Assembly: GCA_024229395.1 (NCBI GenBank)
Contig: JAAESM010000002.1
Coordinates: forward strand, 91,682-155,681
From: Planctomycetota bacterium
Lineage (GTDB): Bacteria; Planctomycetota; UBA1135
Reading direction: 5' to 3'
Length of the DNA: 64,000 nucleotides
Part shown: in pieces, positions 8,776 through 16,532 of the stretch
Layout of the letters: every line of letters starts with the position of its first letter
Numbering within the stretch: position 1 is the stretch's first letter
Made by a program: the position numbers and the translations under genes
The notes under the pieces: model-generated
What the model saw: only the letters and a program-made list of their open reading frames with translations
Databases searched by the model: none
Told to the model about the DNA's origin: nothing

Positions 8776-9308
8776 CGTTGAGCCTCCTGGAGGTTACTGA
8801 TTTCGTTCTTGAGGTTGCTCACGCGAACGTTGCCTTCAACAGCAAAACCTTCGCCTTTGCCGAGAACGACAGGACCTTTCTTGGTATCGATGGTGCGGAA
8901 GATGCCACCCATGGAGGCGTATACGCAGTGATCGATCTCTGGACCCCAACCCTCAACGGCGCCACGGAAGACAACGACTTCGTTGCCCAAGCGGTACTCG
9001 GAAGGTGCAGGCATCGAAGTGACCATCATCGAGTCATCTTCGAAGGTGCCGCCCAAGAAGGCGGCTTCTACGGTCGTGGTGTTTCCGGTGTAAAGGTCTT
9101 CACCTTCAACAGTTAGAATGGTGTAGATGAGTCGGTCATCGCCTTCAGGGACGAAGCGCACAGTGCGCACGTCGGTGATGGTTCCGTGGACCGCAGAATC
9201 GGTCTTCGAAATCATTTTGGCAAGGTCCAACTCCTCGATGCACGCGGAGCCACCCTGCACGAGCAGGACGGTCAAAGCCGCGGCGAGTAGCCAGCGAAGT
9301 GTTTTCAT
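8772..9308 (-). CDS. Secreted partner protein of the metalloprotease
   Basis: A 178-residue protein with the start placed at ATG 9308, which gives a clean signal peptide (MKTLRWLLAAALTVLL, cleaved near SAC). An OB/beta-barrel-like domain follows, with patterns such as SAVHGTITDVRTVRF and YTILTVEGEDLYTG, common in secreted proteins encoded beside matrixins. The last 20 residues are a predicted coil (VRVSNLKNEISNLQEAQR). It ends in a 4-nt overlap with the protease. Chaperone, inhibitor or targeting subunit are all possible. No direct sequence evidence selects one. Confidence 0.78.
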   Translation of the reverse strand: MKTLRWLLAAALTVLLVQGGSACIEELDLAKMISKTDSAVHGTITDVRTVRFVPEGDDRLIYTILTVEGEDLYTGNTTTVEAAFLGGTFEDDSMMVTSMPAPSEYRLGNEVVVFRGAVEGWGPEIDHCVYASMGGIFRTIDTKKGPVVLGKGEGFAVEGNVRVSNLKNEISNLQEAQR

Positions 9309-9455
9309 CAGTAGAGGTATTACTAGGGAGAGGGTTTGTATTCGGAGCCGACAGCTGGGCTCAGACATTATTGAGGACACGGGATAAACCGCTCAGGTTC
9401 CTCAAAATTCACGTTTCTAGGGCTTTTGCGGTTTTCCGGAGGGTGGAGGATGTTG

Positions 9456-9472
9456 ATTTGTACCAGACAAAT
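9456..9472. promoter_or_regulatory. Inverted repeat in a 284-nt divergent intergenic region
   Basis: ATTTGT and ACAAAT flank ACCAG, a 6-5-6 palindrome in the gap (9309-9592) between the divergent matrixin operon and the PHP gene. A second hairpin (AACCCG at 9513-9518 with CGGGTT at 9529-9534) lies nearer the PHP gene. No consensus -35/-10 pair could be fixed. The region must hold the promoters of both units; an operator role for the palindrome is a guess. Confidence 0.3.
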
Positions 9473-9592
9473 GGCCTTGAAAATGAGCATTTCTAGCCGG
9501 ATCCAGATTGCCAACCCGTACTGCGGAGCGGGTTCCGCCCCATCTGACCGGATTTCTGCGTAAACAGCCAATTTTCGTGGCAGAATAGAAGG

Positions 9593-11398
9593 ATGCAGCG
9601 TTTGTTGATTCCCCTCGTTTGCGCAGCCGGCCTTGGAATCGGTCTGCTCACTCGCGCCGACGCTGGCGCGACCACCATCGATTTAGGTCCCTCCCAGGTC
9701 GAAATCCTGCCCTTCGGTTTGCTTGATGAAGTGCGCCGGGCTGATTTGGTGGTTCCTATGCAAGTCCAGATCTATAACTCCGGCGCAGCTGGGGTGGAGC
9801 TCGTGGACCTGGTCATCCAATCCCCTGAGGGAGATATGATTGGTTCTCGGACCTTGGACAACCGCCCACTCGCCGGTGACCACGGCTTCTTGAATGATCT
9901 CTACCTAGAGATGGAGCGGACCGACCCCGACTTCAGTCACCGCCACACCAAGCGCTTGTTCATTCCGCTCGAGGATTACGAGCCCCTCGGTCCCGAAGGC
10001 GAGGCCGAAGCCATGCGCCGTGTTCTGCAGGGCGTTGCCGATCTGAAGCAGAGCGGTGCACCACAAATTTACGACGCGCAGTTCGACGTCGATCTGGCCG
10101 CGCTGTTCGGCCCAGATGCGCAAGTCGGTGATGTCGCTCCTTTCGAGATTGTCGTCACTTGGTTCGACGGCAGCCAGCAACAAAGCAACACGCTGCTGCG
10201 CACCATCACCATGTTGGCCCCCTTCCGTCCGGCACCCGCAGGGCACTGGAGTTACAACCGCGGTGTTGGTTCTTGGGTGACCGGCGACCTGCACGTGCAC
10301 AACTGCCGCGATGAAGCGATCAACGGTTGTGATTCCTGTGCTGCTGAATCAGTCAACATCACCGGTGCCTTCACCAACGCCCAGCTGAAACCGCAATTCC
10401 AGGCTCTGGGATTCGATTTCTTCAGCTCGACCACCCACAGTTACTGCATCAACAGCGACACTGAGTTCGACGCCGTGCTTGCTGAGTCCGTCGCCCTGAC
10501 CGATCCAGGTTTCGTGATGCTCGCCGGCACCGAAGTCTCTGGTCTCGAGACTGGCCCCCAATCCGGTAGCGATAGTTCCACTGCATTGTGCCTGCTCGGC
10601 TTCTCGAGCAACGAGGTGCACCACATGGGCGCCCACCACATCACTTCGCGTAAACCGGGTGGCCGCCAAGGCTTCTTGGATTTCTGCGACGACCCGCTGC
10701 TTAGCCAAGGTGCGAACTACAATGACGTCAACAGTGAAGGTGGTTTCACCGTGATCAACCACCCGGCGTCGAGCATGTGGGGCTTCAACAGCCTTGCCGA
10801 CCTGACTGGCCAGGAGCGCAACAACGCTTGGGGTGTAGAAGTATGGAACGGTTCCGAAGGCGCCAACAACTTCCAGACCTTCCAGCGAAACTGGTGGGTC
10901 GAGCGCATGGTCGGCGGCAAGCTGCTGTACCCGTACTCAGGCAGTGATACGCATGATTCGGCGCACAACTTTGGCGCCACCCACACCTTCGTGAGCGGTG
11001 CGTTGAATGGCGATTCGCTGAATGATGCGCTTAAGTCCGGCTTGAACTACCTGTCGAACGGTCCCTTCCTCGATATCAGCATCAGCGATAACGGTGGACG
11101 CGGACTTGGCATGGGGGAAGTTCTGAGCGTGCGCGGCAGCCTGGTTCCCAACAACTACCCGATTACCGTGTCGGTGCCGTACAACGTTGACCAAAACGGT
11201 TCGACGATCGACATCTACCGCGGAGTGGTTGGCGTGGGCGAGGTGTTGGTCTCTTCGCAGAGTGGAATCACCGGAAGCGGCACGCTGAACGTGGGCGACA
11301 GCCTGCCGAATCGTACCTGCTGGTATCGCGCCGAAGTGCGCAACACCACCCTGACGGAATCGGCGTTGACTACGCCGGTGTTCGTCCACATGTTCTAA
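9593..11398 (+). CDS. Secreted PHP-domain metallohydrolase (CehA/McbA-like)
   Basis: A 601-residue protein with a signal peptide ending near TRADA. The N-terminal 215 residues form a beta-rich domain. The PHP-type metal-binding domain then starts at GDLHVHNC (about residue 228) and continues through a Ser-Thr-Thr-His motif, GTEVSG, INHP and GSDTHD, which match the scattered His/Asp ligands of the PHP fold. CehA/McbA-like members hydrolyse esters or carbamates, but the natural substrate here is unknown. A final beta domain covers about the last 110 residues. It reads alone from the divergent region and is followed after 26 nt by rnd. Confidence 0.82.
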   Translation: MQRLLIPLVCAAGLGIGLLTRADAGATTIDLGPSQVEILPFGLLDEVRRADLVVPMQVQIYNSGAAGVELVDLVIQSPEGDMIGSRTLDNRPLAGDHGFLNDLYLEMERTDPDFSHRHTKRLFIPLEDYEPLGPEGEAEAMRRVLQGVADLKQSGAPQIYDAQFDVDLAALFGPDAQVGDVAPFEIVVTWFDGSQQQSNTLLRTITMLAPFRPAPAGHWSYNRGVGSWVTGDLHVHNCRDEAINGCDSCAAESVNITGAFTNAQLKPQFQALGFDFFSSTTHSYCINSDTEFDAVLAESVALTDPGFVMLAGTEVSGLETGPQSGSDSSTALCLLGFSSNEVHHMGAHHITSRKPGGRQGFLDFCDDPLLSQGANYNDVNSEGGFTVINHPASSMWGFNSLADLTGQERNNAWGVEVWNGSEGANNFQTFQRNWWVERMVGGKLLYPYSGSDTHDSAHNFGATHTFVSGALNGDSLNDALKSGLNYLSNGPFLDISISDNGGRGLGMGEVLSVRGSLVPNNYPITVSVPYNVDQNGSTIDIYRGVVGVGEVLVSSQSGITGSGTLNVGDSLPNRTCWYRAEVRNTTLTESALTTPVFVHMF

Positions 11399-11424
11399 GC
11401 CGTTACGTTAGTATCTCTGGCTAT

Positions 11425-12603
11425 ATGCCGGATCGCATACCTTCTGAGTGGGCCCCCGTCCACCGTGTGAACAACCTCGAACAACTCACTGCAGCCATGG
11501 AAAAATGGCGCGCAGCGGGAATCATTGGCGTGGATACGGAGGCGAACTCCTTCTTCGCCTACCACGAGCGCATGTGCCTTTTGCAGGTCTCTGCAGAGGG
11601 TGAAGACTGGATTGTCGACCCAATCGAATTGGGCGATGACCTCAAGGCCATTGTGCCGCTGTTGGCGGATCCGTCGATCATCAAGATCTTCCACGCGGCC
11701 GAATTCGATTTGATGATCCTGAAGAAGGATCTCGGTGTTGAGGTGCGTGGTTTGTTCGACACCCAAGTCGCCATGACCTTGTTGCGTCACGACAAGACCG
11801 GATTGGCGGCCTTGATCCAAGCCTATTACGGCATAGAGTTGTCGAAGAAGGAGCAGCGTTCCAATTGGGGCAAGCGTCCGTTGACCGAAGAGCAGATCGC
11901 CTATGCGCGCATCGATACGCACTTCCTGGTTGACTTGCATGATCGCTTGACGACCGAATTGCAAGAGGCCGACATGATGGGTGCGGCAGAAGGCGAGTTC
12001 CGTCGCCAAGAGAATGAGATCCTTGTCGCCGGCGAACCGGATCCAGAGCGTTACCGCAAGATGAAAGCGGCGCGCGGCCTGGATGGTGAAACCCTAGCGC
12101 GCTTGAAAGAGATCTTCTTCTGGCGTGAGTCCGTCGCTGAAAAGCGCGATGTCCCTTTGTTCCGCGTGCTTGCGAATCAGGCCATGATAGAGATGGCAAA
12201 GATTGCTCCGACTACCATCAAGGAACTCGCCGAGATCAAGGGTATGGGGTGGAAGCAAGCCAAGCGTTATGGCGATGAACTGCTTGCCGCGATCGGTTCA
12301 GCCAATGGCAAGAGCATCGAGATCAACGTTCCGAAGGTCTCGCCGGCCGAGCGCAAACGTCGGCGCTTGTTGCGCGAGAATCTTGATGAAATGCGCACCT
12401 GGCGCAAGGAAGTCGCGCGCGAATTGGATTTGCCAAGTGAGCGCCTGATGCACCGACGTCATCTTGAGGCGATCTGCCGTGCACGCCCGCAAAGCTCCGA
12501 GGAGTTGAATGCGGTGGTGCCACTGAATGATTGGCAGCGTCAGAACTTCGAAGCTTCATTATTGGCTAAACTGGAACAGTTACCTGATCCAGACCAATCA
12601 TGA
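11425..12603 (+). CDS. rnd: Ribonuclease D
   Basis: A 392-residue 3'-5' exoribonuclease of the DEDD family that trims tRNA and other structured RNA 3' ends. The Exo I motif VDTEANS, Exo II FHAAEFDL and Exo III YARIDTHFLVDL carry the four acidic metal ligands and the tyrosine. An HRDC domain follows at about residues 205-290 and a second helical HRDC-like region ends the protein. Length is normal for Rnd. The stop overlaps the ATG of the next small gene by 4 nt. Confidence 0.95.
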   Translation: MPDRIPSEWAPVHRVNNLEQLTAAMEKWRAAGIIGVDTEANSFFAYHERMCLLQVSAEGEDWIVDPIELGDDLKAIVPLLADPSIIKIFHAAEFDLMILKKDLGVEVRGLFDTQVAMTLLRHDKTGLAALIQAYYGIELSKKEQRSNWGKRPLTEEQIAYARIDTHFLVDLHDRLTTELQEADMMGAAEGEFRRQENEILVAGEPDPERYRKMKAARGLDGETLARLKEIFFWRESVAEKRDVPLFRVLANQAMIEMAKIAPTTIKELAEIKGMGWKQAKRYGDELLAAIGSANGKSIEINVPKVSPAERKRRRLLRENLDEMRTWRKEVARELDLPSERLMHRRHLEAICRARPQSSEELNAVVPLNDWQRQNFEASLLAKLEQLPDPDQS

Positions 12604-12839
12604 AACTCTCTCGAATCCTGATCCTGTTACTCGCCACTGCCACCTTTGGTGCATGTGGTTCCGTTGTGCCGCGCGAATGCAGTGCTTGCGCCGAGCATGC
12701 AGAGTGGATTGCCGAAGATGGCGAAGCCCTCAGCGCACTCGGTTACGCCGAGTTCCCGCAAGCGGAGCCACCGCGTTACGAGCACGATGAGCGCACGCAG
12801 AAAGAGCGTGATCTAGAGGCCATCGGCCGCAAGAACTGA
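12600..12839 (+). CDS. Small putative lipoprotein
   Basis: A 79-residue protein. Its hydrophobic N-terminus (MKLSRILILLLATATFGAC) looks like a signal peptide with an imperfect lipobox, Cys at residue 19. Two more cysteines form ECSAC near residue 30. The C-terminal third is highly charged. It is coupled to rnd by ATGA. The TGA at 12837-12839 is in the same frame as the FAD oxidoreductase that follows immediately, which is noted under findings. Function unknown. Confidence 0.65.
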   Translation: MKLSRILILLLATATFGACGSVVPRECSACAEHAEWIAEDGEALSALGYAEFPQAEPPRYEHDERTQKERDLEAIGRKN

Positions 12840-12842
12840 GCG

Positions 12843-14657
12843 CTGTTTCCGCAAGGACTCGTCCTCGTCGAGGCCGAGGCGTTTGATCATCATGGCGGTT
12901 GGGTCAATGACCAACAGTTCATGGACTTGATGGGTTCGCCCTTCCTGCTCGCGCATGGCATGGGACGCCCGGTGGAAGATGCCACCACTCATGTGCAGTT
13001 CGATGAGCCTGGCGTCTATCGCCTTTGGGTACGTACGCGCGATTGGGTGGCGCCTTGGAATGCTCCAGGTGCACCAGGGCGTTTTCAGTTGTTACTGAAT
13101 GGTCAGGCGGTAGAGACCACCTTCGGCACCGAAGGCAATGCTTGGCATTGGCAAGATGGCGGCGAAGTTCGTGTAGGCAGCCAAATGGATTTGGCTTTGC
13201 ATGACTTGACCGGCTTCGAAGGTCGTTGCGATGCAGTGATGTTCAGTAAGGACTTGGCTTACCAGCCACCTCACGACGGCAGCATGCTCGCTTCCTTGCG
13301 TTTGCAGCTCTTGGGGTTGCCAGCCGAACCGACCGTGAGTCCGGTCTATGATTTGGTCGTGGTCGGCGGTGGTGTTGCCGGTACCAGCGCTGCAGTGACG
13401 GCCGCGCGTTTGGGTTTGACCGTGGCCTTAATTCAAGATCGTCCGGTGCTTGGCGGTAACGCCAGTTCCGAAGTGCGCGTTTGGCCGGAAGGTCATGTGA
13501 ATCAGAAGCCGTTTCCGCGCGTCGGCGATGTGGTGATGGAACTCATTCCAGACAAAAAGGGTGATTCCGCCAATGCGCAAGGCGCGCATGTCTTTAATGA
13601 TCAACGGAAGTTCGATGTGGTCGGCGCAGAACCGAACATCACCTTGTTTCTGGAGCAGCGCGTCAACCGCGCCTACGCTTCGGAGTGGAACATTGAAGCG
13701 GTGTTGAGTCAACATACCCGCACCGCCGAGCGCAACTTGATTCGTGGACGTTGGTTCTTGGATAGCACCGGTGATGGCGCGGTCGGTTTCCTTGCCGGCG
13801 CCGACTTCGATCAGACTGACACCGGCCATATGGGTGCAAGCAACTTGTGGAACATCCAATGCCTATGCGAAGACGAGGATCCGCTGTCATCAGAGTTGGC
13901 CGCCGCAGTAGAAGAAGCCACCTTCCCGCGTTGTGCATGGGCAGTGGACCTTGCCGCCAAGCCTTTCCCTGGGCGCACCAAAGGAAGTACCGAGCCGCAG
14001 ACCAAGAATCCGAACAAGCCGATCAGCTTAGGCAATTGGTTCTGGGAGAACGGTTTCGATCGTGATCCGATCCACGACATGGAACGCATTCGCGATCAGA
14101 ACTTCCGAGCTATGTACGGCGCATGGGACACAATCAAGAATGTCGAGAAGCGTTACCCGGCGCACCAACTCAATTGGGTTGCGTACATTGCGGGTAAACG
14201 TGAATCACGCAGGTTGCTTGGCGATGTAATTTTGACCGCCGAGGACCTACGCGACAATGTGCAGTTCGAGGATGGCAGCTTCCCTTGTACTTGGGGAATC
14301 GATACTCATTTCCCAGCGGCCGCTTATAAGGAAGGTCATGAGGGTGATGAGTTCATCGCCGACTACACCCATGGTGAAGGCTACACCTATCAGGGTCCTT
14401 ACTGGGTTCCTTACCGTTGTCTTTATAGCCGCAACATTGACAACCTCTTCATGGCCGGCCGTGACATCAGTGTCACGCACGAAGCACTCGGTGCCGTGCG
14501 CGTGATGAAGACGACCGGTGCGATGGGGGAGATCGTTGGCATGGCTGCTTCCTTGTGCAAGCGGTTCGATTGCACGCCGCGCCAGGTTTACAGCGAGCAC
14601 CTCAGTGAGTTAAAGGCCTTGATGGAAGTTGGCGCGGGTGCCGCAGCTGGCCGTTAA
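12843..14657 (+). CDS. FAD-dependent oxidoreductase with N-terminal beta domain
   Basis: The protein has an N-terminal beta-sandwich (about residues 1-165; VYRLWVRTRDWV) followed by an FAD-binding fold of the PF12831 type: VVVGGGVAGTSAA dinucleotide loop, LGGNASSEVR flavin contact and a terminal TTGAMGEIVGMAA segment. The substrate is not known. The first ATG in frame is 12921, but the reading upstream of it (LVLVEAEAFDHHGGW) is clearly part of the beta domain. Only a CTG at 12843 is available as a start after the TGA at 12837. I therefore extend to 12843 with caution. The 3' end overlaps cobW convergently by 4 nt. Confidence 0.8.
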   Translation: MFPQGLVLVEAEAFDHHGGWVNDQQFMDLMGSPFLLAHGMGRPVEDATTHVQFDEPGVYRLWVRTRDWVAPWNAPGAPGRFQLLLNGQAVETTFGTEGNAWHWQDGGEVRVGSQMDLALHDLTGFEGRCDAVMFSKDLAYQPPHDGSMLASLRLQLLGLPAEPTVSPVYDLVVVGGGVAGTSAAVTAARLGLTVALIQDRPVLGGNASSEVRVWPEGHVNQKPFPRVGDVVMELIPDKKGDSANAQGAHVFNDQRKFDVVGAEPNITLFLEQRVNRAYASEWNIEAVLSQHTRTAERNLIRGRWFLDSTGDGAVGFLAGADFDQTDTGHMGASNLWNIQCLCEDEDPLSSELAAAVEEATFPRCAWAVDLAAKPFPGRTKGSTEPQTKNPNKPISLGNWFWENGFDRDPIHDMERIRDQNFRAMYGAWDTIKNVEKRYPAHQLNWVAYIAGKRESRRLLGDVILTAEDLRDNVQFEDGSFPCTWGIDTHFPAAAYKEGHEGDEFIADYTHGEGYTYQGPYWVPYRCLYSRNIDNLFMAGRDISVTHEALGAVRVMKTTGAMGEIVGMAASLCKRFDCTPRQVYSEHLSELKALMEVGAGAAAGR

Positions 14658-15631
14658 CAATAGGCTGCTGCTTTCAGACCGCGTTCCAACATGGCGCGAT
14701 CCAGATCGTGGCCAATGAATACGACTTCACTGATTGGCTCCGTTCCTTCGGGCCACGGCAAATCCGCTTCGACCGAATAGAGGTCATAGACGCCTTGCAA
14801 CAGACAGCGATAACGAATGCCTTGGATGTTCAAGAAACCCTTATAGCGAACCAGCTTGTCACCGAACTGTTGCACGCAGGCATCCAACCATAAGCGCGTC
14901 TTCAATTCATCAAGCGGACCTTCGCTGCGCAAGCTGACCGAAGAGATGCCGCTGTGGTGCGCTTCGTGAGCGGCTGCGGCGACGTCGGCCAAAGGCATGG
15001 CACGTTCGCGTGCCTGCAGGACTTCATGCAACGGCACATTGGCATTCGTGGTGGGGAGGATCGGTGCGGTGGGATTCAACGTGCGCAGATCCACCAGCGC
15101 TTGCTCCTTGACTTGCTCCCCGACCAGATCCGTCTTGTTCAGCACCAGTAGGTCCGCCAGTGCGATTTGCTCGACCGCCGAACGTGCCTCGACGGCGTGC
15201 GACAAGTTGGCGGCGTCGGCCAAAGTGACGACCGATTCCACTTGGTAATAAGTTGCGATTTCGTCTTCAACTAAGAAGGTGCGCAGCAGCGGTGCCGGTT
15301 CGGCGATACCGGTAGTTTCAATGATGACGCGATCGAATTGACGTCGGCGGAAAGTCGGCAAGCGCCGTTTACGCAAGGCGAGCAGGCTATCGATCAAGTC
15401 ACCGCGTACGGTGCAACATACGCAGCCATTCGACAACTCCACCACGTTGTCGTCGGAGCGAACCACCAAGCGATCATCGATGCCGATCTCGCCGAACTCA
15501 TTGACCAGGACCGCGTAACGGGTTCCGTGGTCGTTGGCGAGTAAATGATTCAATAGCGTGGTCTTTCCAGCCCCAAGCCAACCAGACAGCAGTGTGACTG
15601 GCGTGATGAGGGCGTTGCTTGTTTGCGACAT
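14654..15631 (-). CDS. CobW/ZNG1-family GTPase, metal chaperone
   Basis: A 325-residue cytoplasmic P-loop GTPase of the COG0523 group, which deliver zinc or other metals to client enzymes. Visible are the Walker A motif GWLGAGKTTLLNHLL, the switch NEFGEIGID, the metal-binding GCVCC, the ETTG Walker B region and the NKTDLV guanine-specificity motif. The CobW C-terminal domain covers about residues 220-320. It is divergent from the cysteine dioxygenase gene, which suggests shared control, although the metal cannot be read from sequence. Confidence 0.93.
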   Translation of the reverse strand: MSQTSNALITPVTLLSGWLGAGKTTLLNHLLANDHGTRYAVLVNEFGEIGIDDRLVVRSDDNVVELSNGCVCCTVRGDLIDSLLALRKRRLPTFRRRQFDRVIIETTGIAEPAPLLRTFLVEDEIATYYQVESVVTLADAANLSHAVEARSAVEQIALADLLVLNKTDLVGEQVKEQALVDLRTLNPTAPILPTTNANVPLHEVLQARERAMPLADVAAAAHEAHHSGISSVSLRSEGPLDELKTRLWLDACVQQFGDKLVRYKGFLNIQGIRYRCLLQGVYDLYSVEADLPWPEGTEPISEVVFIGHDLDRAMLERGLKAAAYC

Positions 15632-15657
15632 CGACCACAGGATACTGGCATTCGTGG

Positions 15658-15674
15658 GTGTAAAACCTGTACAC
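15658..15674. promoter_or_regulatory. Short palindrome between cobW and the dioxygenase gene
   Basis: GTGTA and TACAC flank AAACCTG in the 128-nt gap between the divergent cobW and thiol dioxygenase genes. The arms are only 5 bp, so chance is possible. It does not match a Zur consensus that I can recall with confidence. Confidence 0.25.
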
Positions 15675-15759
15675 TCCTATCAGCGATAAGCAGCGAGTCC
15701 GGATGCGAAACACGCCTGGTGCCCAGTCTTGTCGAGAAAGTGTTCTCCCCGGCGTGGTC

Positions 15760-16440
15760 ATGTCTTATGACAGCATCGAAACAGGGCGGCGCTTAGTTTT
15801 GCCGAATGACACCATAGACCCAACGAACTCAAGCAGTCGCAGCGTAACGAGCGACTGCAAAGACTTAAGTAGCCCGAGCGATCAGTGGATTGCAGATTTG
15901 GTCGCCAAGCTTCAAGGGGCCATGCCAGCATCCAACGATACGGAGCGATGCAACGCCATCAAGGATGTTCTCGTGGAACATATTGGCACCAGCGAGTGCC
16001 CACTTGATTCTGATTTGCTGGAAGCTGTCGCCGCACAATACGGCCGACGCCTGCTTTACAAAGACCCCGCCGGCACCTTCACAGTGGTGCTGATGATCTG
16101 GGGTGCCGGCCAAGGAACGCCCATGCACGACCACGCAGGTTTGTGGTGTGTCGATTGCGTTTGCCTCGGCAACATCACTGTGGAGAGCTATGAGCCACAG
16201 CCCGCCCGCACCGATGGTTCGGGGCTCCTTGATTTCGAGAAGGCGCTGACCGTGGAAGCCGGCATGGGCGAGGCCGGTGCTTTGATCCCACCGTTCGAGT
16301 ACCACACGATTCACAATCCTCACATGCAGATGGCAGCGACCGTTCATGTCTATGGTGGTGAAATCACGGAGTGCAATATCTTCGTGCCAGAGGGTTCCGG
16401 CTATCGACTCGAAGTGATGCCCTTGGGTTATTGCGACTGA
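15760..16440 (+). CDS. Cysteine dioxygenase family thiol dioxygenase
   Basis: A cupin-fold non-haem iron enzyme of the cysteine dioxygenase type I family, which oxidises L-cysteine (or a related thiol) to the sulfinic acid with O2. The core LMIWGAGQGTPMHDHAG carries two iron-binding histidines, and the third lies in YHTIHNP. The RRLLYKD segment supplies the arginine expected to hold the substrate carboxylate, favouring cysteine over 3-mercaptopropionate. The ATG at 15760 is preferred; an in-frame ATG at 15703 would add 19 residues. It is about 226 residues long, normal for bacterial members with a short N-terminal extension. Confidence 0.88.
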   Translation: MSYDSIETGRRLVLPNDTIDPTNSSSRSVTSDCKDLSSPSDQWIADLVAKLQGAMPASNDTERCNAIKDVLVEHIGTSECPLDSDLLEAVAAQYGRRLLYKDPAGTFTVVLMIWGAGQGTPMHDHAGLWCVDCVCLGNITVESYEPQPARTDGSGLLDFEKALTVEAGMGEAGALIPPFEYHTIHNPHMQMAATVHVYGGEITECNIFVPEGSGYRLEVMPLGYCD

Positions 16441-16532
16441 TCGGGCGGCCCAGCCGTCCCGCTTGATTTGCCGCTGGAAGTCCGCCCACTAAAGCGAGTT
16501 TCATGGCGGCATGGCGAGCCTACAATCCGCGC

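Noticed and set aside
9513-9534. AACCCG/CGGGTT hairpin as a terminator
   Set aside because: There is no T run on either side and no gene ends here; it is between divergent genes.
12837-12839. TGA as a selenocysteine codon
   Set aside because: No SECIS-like hairpin was recognised directly after it and FAD enzymes of this type are not known selenoproteins; start-codon and readthrough ideas are kept instead.
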